Shown here piece by piece: positions 48,091 through 59,783 of a stretch of 64,000 nucleotides of DNA. Within the stretch, counting starts at the first letter, position 1; every line of letters begins with the position of its first letter. This DNA comes from Medicago truncatula. Taxonomy: Eukaryota > Streptophyta > Magnoliopsida > Fabales > Fabaceae. The position numbers and the translations under genes were made by a program. The stretch is from NCBI RefSeq assembly GCF_003473485.1, contig NC_053043.1:2428001-2492000 (forward strand), written 5' to 3'. The notes below the pieces were generated by a model. It searched no databases, had not been told where the DNA came from, and worked only from the letters and a program-made list of their open reading frames with translations.

Positions 48091-48844
48091 GTGTTTCACT
48101 TTAAGCTATATAGAAACCATACCATATGATGGATAAATAAATAAATAAATGGCAGGGTAAACGTACGTACGTAATGAGTTCCTGACTCATTATATTTATA
48201 GTTATCATATGATATTTCTCATATTATTGGAGTATAATAAAATAATGTTCATGTGAGTTTGTCATATATATGTATAACTTCCAACCTAATACCATTGCTC
48301 TTAAAAACTGTGGTATTTTATAAGTGAAATCACTCTTGTATTCCCTCACTCTTCTTCCCTCTCACTCCAATGTTTATAAGTTATAACACTTTATTTTTAT
48401 TTTGAATATAAAACATGATATTTCAAAATTTTATAATAAAAATGATTTTCCTCAGTGATAATGATATGGTAAATTTGTTTAAACATATACTGGTAAATGA
48501 TACATGAGTCTTATCTTCTTTGAGAAAAAAAAATAAGATTAGTCTTATGTGCTTTTGTCAGCTAGAAAGTGTCCAAAAAAGAACACAATATTGATAACAG
48601 AATAACTTTACCCGATACCCTCTAAATTTTCATTTTAATCTCAATATTAAATTTTCTTCAATTTTTATTCACTAAAAAAATTCATCTACACTTTTGGTCC
48701 TTACTTTTAAGTCATGTGATGTGTATCTTTCAAATTTTTGGATGAGTTTTCGCAAAAATGTTTAAAATATCACATGAATACTGTAAAAAAAAATAAAAAA
48801 TTAAAACTTTCTAATAAAACATAAATTAAATATGAATTTTTAAG

Positions 48845-50117
48845 GCTCCAGCAGGTATAATTTCTCTTATCGAATCTATTTTTAAAAGATTTTTTTGAGG
48901 TGGGAGTGAGTACAATAAAAAAATTCTTGGATTAAATGGGATGACATTTGTGTCCCAAAGGAGGATGAAGGGTTGGGGGTTAGAAGGTTGAGAGAGTTTA
49001 ATTTGTCTTTGTTGGGGGAAATGGTGTTGGTGGACAAAGAGGGGCTGTGGTACCGTGTTTTAAAAGCACGTTACGGAGAGGAGGGTGGCCGGTTGAGGAA
49101 AGGGGGTAGACATAGTTCGGTGTGGTGGAGGATGTTATGTAATGTTCGTGGCGGGGGGGGGGGGGGGGGGGGGGGGGTGTAAGGAGTGTACGGTGGCCGA
49201 TATGGAGAGAGAGAGAGAGAGAGGGTTTGGAAGACGGAGGAGGGGCGTGGGTGTGGCGAAGGCGTTTGTTAGCTTCGGAGGAGGAGAGTGTGAGGGAGTG
49301 TTCACTATTATTACATAACTTTAATTTATTTTACAGGTTAATACTACTGATAAATGGAGATGGACTCTTGCACTGTACATGGGTATTCGGTGCGGGAGGC
49401 ATATCGCTTCATTACTAGTCACGGGGATCATTTGGACAGGAGTCTCGTTGACAAGGTGTGGCACAGGTACATACCAGCAAGGTGTCTCTGTTTGTATGGC
49501 GCCTCCTCCGCAATCGACTTCCGACTCGAGGTAACTTGTTAAGAAGAAATATAATCCACGCAAATAATTCTTTGTGCGTGATTGGTTGTGATGTTACCGA
49601 AACAGCAAGTCACTTATTTTTATGGTGCGGAAATTCCTTTACTTTATGGTCCTTCGTAGCAGCTTAGGCTTGGCTTTGGTTTATTCTAATGATTTACAAC
49701 AGCACCACATTCAGTTTTGCTCTATGGCGGGTTTCCCCCGATGTACACACTCTTATTATACAGCTATTTGGTATGCTTGTGTCTGGGTAATATGGAAAGA
49801 CAGAAACAAACGTATTTTCCAAAACGAGGCATCACATTCTATCAATCTTTTGGAGAAAATCAAACACAATTTTTTTCTGTGGATGAAAGCAAATATCACT
49901 TCTTTTAATTACAATTATTATGACTGGTGGGTACATCCGCTCCTTTGTATGGGAGTGCACCAGTAATTCTTACTGTTTATTTTTTTAGGGTGCTGTCTTT
50001 TTGGCACCAGGTTGTCTGTAAATACTTAGCATTAATTGTCTCACTTTTTGCACATCTTGTGCAGGGTGTTTCATCCGCAATATTAATATATCTCATTTTA
50101 GCTTGTGCAAAAAAAAT
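48845..50117 (+). mobile_element. 5'-truncated L1-type LINE, about 1.27 kb, 15-bp target duplication
   Basis: Flanked by atatgaatttttaag at 48830-48844 and 50118-50132. Inside are the end of an RT domain (KWDDICVPKEDEGLGVRRLR, EGLWYRVLKARYGEEGGRL) and the zf-RVT domain (VHGYSVREAYRFIT, VWHRYIPA, KVSLFVWRLLRNRLPTRGNL, CDVTETASHLFLWCGNS, WVIWKDRNKRIFQNE, YDWWVHPLLCMGVHQ). A short 3' UTR and A-rich tail end it. The frame shifts several times and a G25 run plus a (GA)n run interrupt it. The clean target repeats suggest fairly recent insertion. Confidence 0.9.
49153..49177. repeat. Homopolymer G tract (25 G) and nearby (GA)n
   Basis: A run of 25 G in the LINE, followed by (GA)n at 49205-49223. 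Such a long G run is prone to sequencing error. Confidence 0.9.
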
Positions 50118-50920
50118 ATATGAATTTTTAAGCATCAAAATCATAAAAGTTCATGTTTTGTTAAAAAAAATTCTATTTATAATATTCTAAACGTGAATAC
50201 GATTTTTTTTTTTTTTACAAAATTCCGAATGATATAAATATGAGTTGACTTAAAAGTAAAGACCAAATGTATAAATAGAAAAGTTTTGAGGACTAAAAAA
50301 TATTAATAAAATAAGGGAGACAAAAATATAAAATTGAAATATTTATATGCACCAAATACATATTTAATCCTTTATTAAAAATATAAGCACCAAATAAATC
50401 GATATTTTTTGTTGTTGAAATATTCATTACATACTTGATATTGAATTATGTCAAAAATTATTCTGATGTTGAATTATCATATTCATTCCTCTTTAATTTT
50501 TAATTTTCAGATATTTTTCCATTAAAAAAATCAGTTTTTAAAATTTTTAAATTAAGTAATTAATTTAAATAAATGATTTATTATCCAAAAGTATATGTTA
50601 AATTAATTCTATATTTAAAATTTTAGAGTTCAAGTCAACTCTACAATCTAAAAATATATTTTTTGGTCAAAGATTTAGAATCAATTCTATATCATCCAAA
50701 AGTGAAACCAAAGATACTTACTCTAGAGCCAAGTTTTTCTAATCATAGAATTTCTTTTTAAAAATGAAAAATAATCTCTCTTACCAAATTTAATGTTTTT
50801 TTTTTTTCTGACCAAATTTAATGTTCAAATTTGTTTAAATACAACACTAGAGCCCCAACAATTTTCATCAAAGAACTACAAAAACCATTTAGCATTCTGA
50901 ATTTTATAAAAATAAGCTAA

Positions 50921-51418
50921 ATGGGTTCATTTTCTCTATTGTTCCTGTTAGGTTTAACACTCATTATGGGTAGTCACGTTGCACATGCCCAAGACTCACC
51001 AGCAGACTACGTGAACGCCCACAATAATGCAAGATCAGCGGTTCATACAAACGTTAAAATTCCAAATATTGTTTGGGACAACAAAGTTGCTGCTTTTGCA
51101 AAAAACTATGCTAATCAACGCAAGGATTGTCAACTGGTCCACTCTGGTGGTGGTGGCCGTTACGGAGAGAATATCGCGGAGAGCACTGGCAACATGAGTG
51201 GCGTAGAAGCGGTGAAGTTGTGGGTGGATGAAAAACCCTACTATGATTATAGTAGTAATTCATGTGCTAATGGTGAAATGTGTGGCCACTACACTCAGGT
51301 GGTTTGGAGAAACACACAACGGATTGGATGTGCCAAAGTGAAATGTAATAACGGAGGAACATTCATTACTTGCAATTACGACCCACCAGGCAACTATATT
51401 GGCGAAAGACCATACTAA
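50921..51418 (+). CDS. PR-1 protein (CAP superfamily), 165 aa, copy 5 (type A)
   Basis: Intronless. Signal peptide [23 protein letters not shown] (cleavage after A23), then [15 protein letters not shown]. It has the extra VHTNVKIPN segment found in copies 5-8 but not 1-3. Tetrad H74, E83, E104, H123 complete; six cysteines (70, 115, 121, 137, 142, 151); [10 protein letters not shown] and CNYDPPGN intact. CAPE-type C-terminus [11 protein letters not shown], identical to copy 7. Leader: ttagcattctgaattttata..., shared with copy 7. The start is fixed by the homologous leader and ATGGG context in all type A/B genes. Confidence 0.96.
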   Translation: MGSFSLLFLLGLTLIMGSHVAHAQDSPADYVNAHNNARSAVHTNVKIPNIVWDNKVAAFAKNYANQRKDCQLVHSGGGGRYGENIAESTGNMSGVEAVKLWVDEKPYYDYSSNSCANGEMCGHYTQVVWRNTQRIGCAKVKCNNGGTFITCNYDPPGNYIGERPY

Positions 51419-51850
51419 GTGATTCATATTTATTTGTATTGTCACTTGTTTCAATTTAGCTATATAAGAAGCTATATATAGCATATAAAGATAAAATAAA
51501 ACCCAAAAATCGTAGCAAATTAATGAGTTTGAAATTTGTGGTGTTTAACTGTATTAAGTGATTTCCCTTTCGTATTTCCTATCTCTTTCTCTCTCACTCT
51601 ATCTCCCTGAAGAGATCTTGGATAGAATAATATATCATCTGCAACGATTAATTATCGAATCAAATCTCTAATTATTTTTGAGTTGGTTTCTTTCATATTT
51701 TTTCTTAAAAGAGTTGCTTCCGTTCATTCTCATCCCTAATATAATCCTAAATTTTTTATGGAAAAATATGCGGTGTTATACACGGTGCAACAACTACAAC
51801 ATTTAAAATGTAGGATATATGAAAACTGTCAAAGGGGCCGAAATAATCCC

Positions 51851-51858
51851 TATAAATA
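51851..51858 (+). promoter_or_regulatory. TATA box of PR-1 copy 6
   Basis: cccTATAAATAcatt lies 100 bp upstream of the ATG, followed by a leader ending ttactaagaaccaaaATG, shared with copy 8. Confidence 0.6.
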
Positions 51859-51950
51859 CATTACTAGAGCCCCAAGCCCCCAACATTTATCATCCAACAC
51901 CTACTACACCACAACATTTAGCATTCTGAAATTAATTACTAAGAACCAAA

Positions 51951-52442
51951 ATGGGTTCACTTTCTCTATTGTGTGTTTTGGGATTAATACTCATTGTGGG
52001 CAGTCAAGTTGCAATATCCCAAGACTCACCAGCAGACTATGTGAACGCCCACAATGCAGCAAGATTTGTGATTACCAGTGCTAAAATTCCAAATATTGTT
52101 TGGGATGAAAAAGTTGCTGCTTTTGCACAGAACTATGCTAATAAACGCAAGGATTGTAAACAGATCCCTTCAGGCAGTGGTGGCCGTTATGGCGAGAATA
52201 TTGCGGTGAGCACCGGCTACAAGAGTGTCAGAGATGCAGTGAAGATTTGGGTGGAGGAGGAGCCACACTATGATCACTATAATAACTCATGTGTTGGTGG
52301 TGAATGTCTTCATTATACCCAGGTGATATGGGAAAAATCACAACGTGTTGGATGTGGCAAAGTGAGATGTGATAATGGAGGCACATTCATTACTTGCAAT
52401 TATGACCCACCTGGTAACATTGCTGGTCAATTACCGTACTAA
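51951..52442 (+). CDS. PR-1-like protein, 163 aa, copy 6 (type B, altered CAP cavity)
   Basis: Intronless, 532 bp after copy 5. Signal peptide [20 protein letters not shown] then [15 protein letters not shown]. The first cavity histidine, in the LVHSG context of type A, is replaced: [14 protein letters not shown] has Pro at position 73. E82, E103 and H121 remain. [10 protein letters not shown] replaces the usual WRNS, and GCGKVRC replaces GCAKV. The six cysteines are kept, so the fold should hold. The C-terminal peptide is [11 protein letters not shown], differing from type A at the middle and before PY. If the tetrad binds metal or supports catalysis as proposed for the CAP family, that function is probably lost here while secretion and folding are kept. 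Confidence 0.94.
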   Translation: MGSLSLLCVLGLILIVGSQVAISQDSPADYVNAHNAARFVITSAKIPNIVWDEKVAAFAQNYANKRKDCKQIPSGSGGRYGENIAVSTGYKSVRDAVKIWVEEEPHYDHYNNSCVGGECLHYTQVIWEKSQRVGCGKVRCDNGGTFITCNYDPPGNIAGQLPY

Positions 52443-53596
52443 GTGACTCAGATCAATATTTTTATGCAGTAGTATATATTTTTATAAGTGACTTCCCTCT
52501 CTTATTCTCTCTCACTCTATCTCCTCAAAGAGATCGATCTTGGATGAAATAATGTATCAATGTTATATATAACTTATAATATTTATAGTAGAATTTATCT
52601 AAACATATACTATAATATGTGTTAGGGCTAGAGATCGAATACCTCCCTTTTTATTTAGAACTAAACTTCTTAGTCCTTAACTAACTCACACCAACCACAA
52701 GTGTTTTAATTGCATTTAGATTATTGTCAGAAGTTAGCTGATTTTTTAAAGATTTGTGTGTTTCAGTGGGTGAACGTATTAAATTCATACGTTGAGGGAG
52801 GAACGTCTCAGACTCTTAGTTATGCTACAAGTAGTGACCAGAGAAATTCTATTATAGGCACTAAGTATTTGAACACAAGTACATTAAAGTTTTTTCTTTA
52901 ATAATAAAAATGAAATTGATAATATAATGATTTAGTATTTTGAGAAGAAACATTTTTATGTGTGTGTGATCAAACATTATACATTTATATTTGTGACCAT
53001 GGAAGAATCTCTCGCAGTGACTATCGGCCTGGGTAATAGGTAAAGAAATTTAGGGTTAATTGATTGGTATACATCATTGGGCTACAATACAAACAAACAA
53101 AAAATAGATTGGGAAAAAATTTGAGCATTTGAAAAAGAGAGGATGGGCATAGAAGTTTACGTGAGTGCATACAAATAAAATTATTTGGACACACATAAGA
53201 ATGAAGACATTTAAACGATAATTAAATTAGTCACATTATTCAACATCATCAAATCATATTATCTTTAAAAATAACATCAATTGTGTGAATGTGTCTAAAC
53301 CTTTTAAATTTGAGTTTGTTCCCAAGCAAGCATTTCTCAAGGCATTGTAGGACTAATTGAAATATTAGGACAAATATGAATGATATTTTACCACAAATAT
53401 GTCACTTTTTTTAGGGGATAAATATGTCACTTGACTACATAATCTTTTTAAGGCATTGTAAGTAACTAACTGCATTCACTTATAATATCTCATGTTGAAA
53501 TTCGAAGCTGATCAAGTTGCTACATTGTGGAATACATTCATCTTTCGTTATATCCAAATTCTTTTGGTATGTGTTCGTAATTTTTATGTGTATACG

Positions 53597-53632
<36 letters not shown>

Positions 53633-54085
53633 AACCACAATATCAGAAAATGTATGAATATTTTTACTACTGAATAGTAACTCATACTTAGAACGGGTCA
53701 GTCAAACTACTAATATTTATACGTAGAAAATAAATTATTGTATTTTTTGGCAAAAAAAAAGAAGAAATTGATATTTTTGGTTGTTGAAATATTCATATAC
53801 ATTTTCTGATATTGAATTATGTCAAAAAAAACTTTTGATGCTTAAAAAAAAATTGATATTGAATTATATATTCTATCCTCTTTAACTGTTGATTTTGCAG
53901 ATATTTTCCCATTCAAAAAATCCAAATTTTAAACTTTTGAAGTTTTATTAACTAATTTAAATAAATAATCAATTTTATAGTAACAACTTCAAGACACATC
54001 CCTTTAGTCAAAAATAAAATAAAAAATTCAAGACACTTCCCTAAAAAAGAAAAACCAAGACACAATACATCCCTTTTTTTTTAAA
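52443..54085. other. Spacer between copies 6 and 7, with the shared PR-1 upstream repeat
   Basis: No gene seen. A (TA)n tract lies at about 53599-53627. From about 53725 to 54060 the sequence (tgttgaaatattcatatac..., ttttgcagatattttcccatt..., aacttcaagaca) is a copy of the intergenic block also found at about 44390-44630, 50400-50700, 59320-59660 and 62310-62980. Confidence 0.6.
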
Positions 54086-54642
54086 GGGTGCTACTAATCG
54101 GTGTCCCCGGGCACTGGTTAAGGAGCAATAAACTGATCAGTTTCATTTATTTTATCTCAATTAATATGAGAAATAATAAACCAATTAATTAAAATTGTAT
54201 TCAATACTCTCTTAAAGGAACAACTAATTTATATCCTGTGAAATAGAAACATAATATTATTTGAATTCTTCTTGTAAATTTTTCTCACAATAGAATTGTT
54301 TTTTCCTGTGTATTTTTTTTTTTTTGCACCATTTTTTTTTCATCCCGTGAATTTTACTCAGCATATTGTCTTCTTTCATTTTTTTAATTAAAAGTTGTTG
54401 AATAATTAAACAAAGACAAGATATTTTAAAGTCCAAAATAAATTAGCAATTTCAAAAAAATTAAATGTGTAATTAAATCCGTTTTAAAACAAAATTGCAT
54501 CCTTTAGAGAGTATTGATCACAGCTTTTATTAATTTTGATTAGTTACTTATTATTTTTCACTTTAATCAAGGTAGATAAGTAGAATCTATGAATTTATTG
54601 CTTCTTAACCAGTGCGCCCGGGGGCATTGGATAGCATTACCC
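54086..54642. mobile_element. Mutator-like TIR element, 557 bp, 9-bp target duplication
   Basis: Ends gggtgctactaatcggtgtc and, inverted, gggtaatgctatccaatgcc, then cccgggc..actggttaag.agcaataaa in both arms. The direct repeat ttttttaaa flanks it at 54077-54085 and 54643-54651. No coding region. Confidence 0.85.
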
Positions 54643-55105
54643 TTTTTTAAATGCAAAATATTTCCTCTAGTTTTTTAGGAGACATTTCAATATTTTGGTT
54701 CAATAGTCCATAATGAACATAATGAATACCACATTTTCTTAATCAATCAACAACAAAAGTTAAAGTCGTGATCTGTAACCTTTTTCGTTTCACCATGACA
54801 AAGACAAATATTGATTTTGAATGAACAAATATTGTCAATTAATTTTGTTTGAAAGTAAGTTAAATACACACAAAATATTAACAAGGTAAAAAGTTAACTC
54901 GAGGTAAAAACTCAGAATTCTAGTTCTACCTTAAAATTGGAATTAATATAATGAGCTAAAATCAATTTTATTCTAGAACATTGAACTATATATATTCAAG
55001 TCAACTCTACAATATATAAATTTTTTTGGTCAAAGATATAGACACGATTTCCTTTTTGAAATGAAAAATATCTTATAATGACAAATTTTCATGTTAAAAA
55101 AATTG

Positions 55106-55113
55106 TATAAATA
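55106..55113 (+). promoter_or_regulatory. TATA box of PR-1 copy 7
   Basis: ttgTATAAATAcaac, 86 bp upstream of the ATG. Confidence 0.6.
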
Positions 55114-55191
55114 CAACACTAGACCCTCAACAATTTTCATCAAACACCCACAAAACGATTTAACATTCTGAAATTTATAGAAATCAGGAAA

Positions 55192-55689
55192 ATGGGTTCA
55201 TTTTCTCTAATATTCTGCATGTTAGGCTTAATACTCATTGTGCATGTTAGTCACGTTGCACATGCCCAAGACTCACCAGCAGACTACGTGAATGCCCACA
55301 ACCAAGCAAGATCGGCAGTTGATACAAATATTAAAATTCCAAACATTATTTGGGACAACAAAGTTGCTGCTTATGCACAAAATTATGCTAATCAACGCAA
55401 GGATTGTCAATTGGTCCACTCCGGTGGTGACCGTTACGGAGAAAATATCGCAGAGAGCAGCGGCGATATGAGTGGTATCGAAGCAGTGAAGTTATTTGTG
55501 GATGAAAAACCAAACTACGATTATAGTAGTAACTCATGTGTTGGTGGTGAATGCCTCCATTATACTCAGGTGGTTTGGAGAAACACAAAACGTATTGGAT
55601 GTGCCAAAGTGAAATGTGATAATGGAGGAACATTCATTACTTGCAATTACGACCCCCCTGGCAACTATATTGGCGAAAGACCATACTAA
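55192..55689 (+). CDS. PR-1 protein (CAP superfamily), 165 aa, copy 7 (type A)
   Basis: Intronless. Signal peptide [20 protein letters not shown] then HVAHA before [15 protein letters not shown]. Contains the VDTNIKIPN segment. Tetrad H76, E84, E105, H123 complete; [18 protein letters not shown] and CNYDPPGN intact. CAPE-type C-terminus [11 protein letters not shown], the same as copy 5. CVGGEC spacing matches copy 6 rather than copy 5 (CANGEMC), a hint of exchange between types. Leader shared with copy 5. Confidence 0.96.
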   Translation: MGSFSLIFCMLGLILIVHVSHVAHAQDSPADYVNAHNQARSAVDTNIKIPNIIWDNKVAAYAQNYANQRKDCQLVHSGGDRYGENIAESSGDMSGIEAVKLFVDEKPNYDYSSNSCVGGECLHYTQVVWRNTKRIGCAKVKCDNGGTFITCNYDPPGNYIGERPY

Positions 55690-57073
55690 TTGATTCATAT
55701 TTGTTTGTATTGTCACTTGTTTGTTTCAATTTAGCTATACCATCAGCCATATCGATCAAATCAAGAATAACACAAATATTTTTCCCCTACTCATATATAA
55801 TTTGTGGTATTTAATTTAAAGTGAAGGAATTTAACTAACTCACACCATCCACAAATATTTTTTCGGACAAAATAGTATGAAACGTCGGTATTCTTATTAA
55901 TATAAATTGTTTTTGTAAATAGAAAAAATAAATATACTCAGCAGTGTTGTTCGGTGCAACAGCTGAACGCCCTTAGTTATACGACTGAGAATTTTAATAT
56001 TTAACTTCCCTACAAACTCTGCTCTGAATGGCAAGGAAGGAGAATTTTGCTATGAAGGTAGTTTTGATGTAGATTATAAACGACTTTTCTGCATATGGTT
56101 GGCTCACAAAGATGTTTACCTTGAAATAAGGAGGAAAAAGTTATTGGTTGATCTTATCGTTGGTTCTTACTATAAAATCATGAGTTTAAAAGAAAAAATG
56201 AATTGCTTCGAAAAAGAGCAACATAAAACGATGGACCGTCCTCCAAGTTAACATGAGAAGAAGTACTCCTTATTATGTTTTTCTAAATCTCAATGAAGTC
56301 GGCAACCCATTGTACGTCCTCAAAGTTAACATGAGAAGAATTCATTAAGACAACCGATCTAATGAATCTAAAACAACAAATAGGTAAATCGGTTGTTGAC
56401 TTCATTGAAGTTTAGAAAAAACAGCGGGGAAATGCTCGATCCAATTTGCTAACACTGAATATACATCAATGGTATGCACCAATGGCTAAAAGAGAAATTG
56501 TTTGGGAAAGTTTTGCATGATCGAAATGAATTGGCTTCCTGAGAAGCATACATAAAACATTCATTCAAGAAATAGAAAAGACATGTGCTAGCTAAGAGAG
56601 AGGAAAAAACCTATTCTCCATCATAACTATGCAGAATCCTGATAATGATATGTTAGATGATCCAACTACAGACGTTACGTTCTAACGATTGAGATCCTAA
56701 AAAGGAAAAGTTATTGGTGTCATGCCTTGAGGTTAGCCAAAGGGGAGGACACAAGTTCATTAGAAGATAAAGCAGAATACGCTTTTGATATTACAAGAGT
56801 TGGCCATATATTTCATTATCTGCTTAAAGATAAGAAGGTTCAACAGTTAAATGGTCATAACATTCTTCCAACCGAGGAAATCAAAGCTAAAAGATTTGAA
56901 AAAATGGCATAACTTGTAAAACCACGCCACAACTAATTGCATTATGTTTCTAAATTTTATTTAAAAGGATATTAAGGATGGAAAGTTTAAACTAGCTAAT
57001 AAGGTGAAGACAAAGATGGCCATACATTACAAGAAAATCATGCCTTTCCGGCAGATAAAAGCTCCCACCAACG
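55690..57073. other. Spacer with small repeats
   Basis: Two phrases are duplicated: cctc(c/a)aagttaacatgagaag at about 56235 and 56315. An inverted pair, ttctaaatctcaatgaagtc and gacttcattgaagtttagaa, lies at about 56280 and 56398. A retroelement gag-like piece lies at 56700-56912. No host gene seen. Confidence 0.5.
56700..56912 (+). mobile_element. Possible Ty3/gypsy gag-pol fossil fragment
   Basis: The frame AFDITRVGHIFHYLLKDKKV then QQLNGHNILPTEEIKAK resembles the 'FD.tk...IFdyLl.ek.i.lp.gH.iPs.eelk' segment of plant gypsy polyproteins. Short, broken, no LTRs found, age unclear. Confidence 0.4.
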
Positions 57074-57355
57074 CAGGGACGGAGCCACCCCCCAGCTAGT
57101 TTGGGCACTAGTCCAGACTCAGCTCCAACTTTCTTTGTAGGAAGCCCAGCCATTACTAGAACTTTTAGCTTGTCTTGCGGATTTTTGTGTAAATTCCGCA
57201 CAACATGAAACTCATTTCTTGCAGATTTTGCCAATGATATAGGTTCCGCAGGAAAGATATATTCGCAGGAAATGTGAAATTATTCGCAGGAAGGAAGTAA
57301 CGTTTTGCGATAATTTTTTTGCCCAGGCTCTATAAAATTCCTGACTCTGCCACTG
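57074..57355. mobile_element. hAT-like non-autonomous element, 282 bp, 8-bp duplication
   Basis: Ends CAGGGACGGAGCCA and, inverted, CAGTGGCAGAGTCA; flanking octamers caccaacg and caccaagg match at seven of eight positions. hAT-type signature; no transposase. Confidence 0.7.
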
Positions 57356-57379
57356 CACCAAGGCAAACATAACTTAAAG

Positions 57380-58548
57380 AAATATTTGTACGAAAAAGAT
57401 TTATAAAGAGAAGGGATAATGAATGATTGCAGAGATAAGAACGATTATAAAAAAAGGTGAATGAAGTCTATTTGTATAGGAAAATAAGTCATGGACATTA
57501 TGCACTATCAACTGGACCTAGCTCGACGGAAAAAAAAAAATTTTTCTTTTTTTTTTCCGTCTTACATTTTCGGCGGCTTATAATTGCAGGAAAAATCCAT
57601 TTTTTATGGTTTTACAATTGAGAAAACTTTTGTTTGCCAAAAAATTTTAAAAATTCCCGCCTTAAATTTGCGGAGGATTTTATTCGCCGCAAAGTTCAAT
57701 TCTTTTTTTACTCTTACATTTGTGTGTGGTTTGAATCCACCCCAAATACACAAAATCCGACGGTAATATCATTTAAAAATCCAGCGCTTGTATTTGAGTG
57801 GGGCCTTGGCCACCGCAAGTGCTAATACCCGCCACAAAAATTGGCAAGAAAAAGAGGAATGCTACTAACACTCACTTTTCAACATTCTCTAGCACTTACT
57901 CTTTTATTAGATAAAATCAATGTATGTCCCACTACTTTGTGTAACTTCAATTTTCAAAATGTAGACTTATAATGATTTAATCCAAAAAAGAGCAAGTATT
58001 AGATAGTGTTTTTTTTTTTAGTGAAAGTATTAGAGAGTGTTGTTAGCATAACTCATTCTTATAATGATAGAAATTGATCTTCTCTCATCCATGGACATGA
58101 CCCTGATATCATAGTCTAAACCCACAGGTTTTTGGAACAATTGGGAAAAGAAATAAAGCGATTAACCATGTTTGACGGCCTAAATCCATATCAATAAACT
58201 CATCACAAGGAGACAAGCAAACATGAGATGGATAGAATAGGGCACTTCCTTTTTTTTTTTTTTTGGTAGATAGACGAAATGACATAGCCATTATAAACTC
58301 ACACACACAAGTGGAGGTACTGGGATTCGAACTCTGGTCAGGGAACTACCTTTCTATCTATCTCTCAAATATTTTATTTTCTCTCGTATTTTTCCTTCCA
58401 TATTTTTCCACACTTTTCTTCTTTCTCAAATTTATTTAGCTTAAAGTCACCCCAAAGGTAGATACTTTAAAGTTAGACAGTCCTATTCGGTCAAAGTATA
58501 ATAGAATAGCCTTTAAAAAAATAATAAAATAATATATATATGTATATA
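57380..58548. repeat. Segmental duplication, copy A (partner at about 60940-62290)
   Basis: Shared stretches in order: gtcatggacattatgcacta; accccaaatacacaaaatcc; gagtggggccttggccaccg; tgacctgatatcatagtc-type text; tcatcacaaggagacaagca; aggtagatactttaaag. Copy A leads directly into the upstream region of PR-1 copy 8. No gene in it. Confidence 0.8.
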
Positions 58549-59308
58549 GGGATATGATCAAATGACACCAAATCCTAGCCATTAATACGGTTTTAATCTA
58601 ACGGCTTCCATAAACTCATTAAGTGCTCACATGCTTGATCAAGTGACCCACCTTTTATTTTTAGAAATAATTTATTCTTTCTCCTTTTGGTTAATTCCTT
58701 TCCAAAAATTCTCTGATTCTATTTTTTATTTTTTTTGAAAGATTCTACATGTTTATTCTTAGGGCTCTTTTGCACATGAGTTACCCCTATTTCATTAACT
58801 CCAAAACTTAATTGCCGTAATTTTTTTGAGGTTGTGTTTCTCTAAATCAATCACGTATGTTGTTATGTTATGTACATTATTTTTCTTATTAAATTATATA
58901 CTAGTAATGATTCTTTTTTAATTGGTCCAAGATGACATTAACAATACATGTTGTGCTTCTCACATACCTCTTTCTCTCTATCAATCTGGTGTTAACAATT
59001 GTTATATGGACTTGATTTTGTAGTTATTGGCTTCATGTAATTCCTTTGTTATTAGGTTTTTGAGTAATGAAATAGGGGTAAATCATGTGCAAGAGAGTCC
59101 TAAGAATAAACGATGTAGAGTCCTTCAAAAAAATATAGAATATTAGAATTTTTGGAAAGGAATTAATCAAAAGAAGAAAGTTTAAATTATTTCTAAAATT
59201 AAAAGGTGGGTCACTTGATCAAGCATGTGAGCACTTAATGAGTTTATGGGAGCCGTTAGATTAAAACCGTATTAATGGCTAGGATTTGGTGTCATTTGAT
59301 CATATCCC
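58549..59308. mobile_element. Long-armed inverted-repeat (foldback) element, 760 bp
   Basis: Both ends begin gggatatgatcaaatgacac; the arms (about 58549-58806 and 59050-59308) stay in register for about 250 bp with few mismatches, including gtgggtcacttgatcaagc and ctaagaataaac. It is flanked by TA-rich sequence, so the target duplication is ambiguous. The paralogous segment at about 62285-62330 lacks it. No coding region. Confidence 0.85.
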
Positions 59309-59783
59309 TATATATATATATATATAGAAAATAAATTATACTATTTTTTGGTAAAAAATAAAGTGCTATTTTTTTTTTGGTAAAAAATAAAGTGATATTT
59401 TTTACTATTGAAATATTCATGTACATTTTCTGATATTAAATTATGCCAAAAAAAATCTTTGAATACATTGAATTATCCATATTCGTTTCTTTAATTGTAA
59501 ATTTCAGATATTTTGTCATTAAAAAAAATCCAATTTTTAAGTTAAGTAACTAATTTAAATAAATGGTCTATTATCATCAATTTTATAGTAACAAACCAAG
59601 ACACTTCCCTAAAAAAAAAACATGACGCTATATTTCCTTTTTGGATTAAACCAAAGATACTTGCTCTAATCCACCATGAGAATTACGTCACAATTACAAT
59701 CTTTTCATCTCTAAAAATTTGTATAAATACAACACCAACAAAACCATTTAGCATTACGAAAGTAATTACCACTAAGAACCAAA

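Larger units (their letters stand above)
48600..50383. mobile_element. TIR element split by a LINE insertion
   Basis: Left half (to 48829) contains cttttggtccttacttttaa; right half (from 50133) contains its inverse ttaaaagtaaagaccaaatg, with further matching text on both sides. Outer limits are approximate. The halves are separated by a 5'-truncated LINE with clean target duplication, so the TIR element was there first. Confidence 0.5.
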
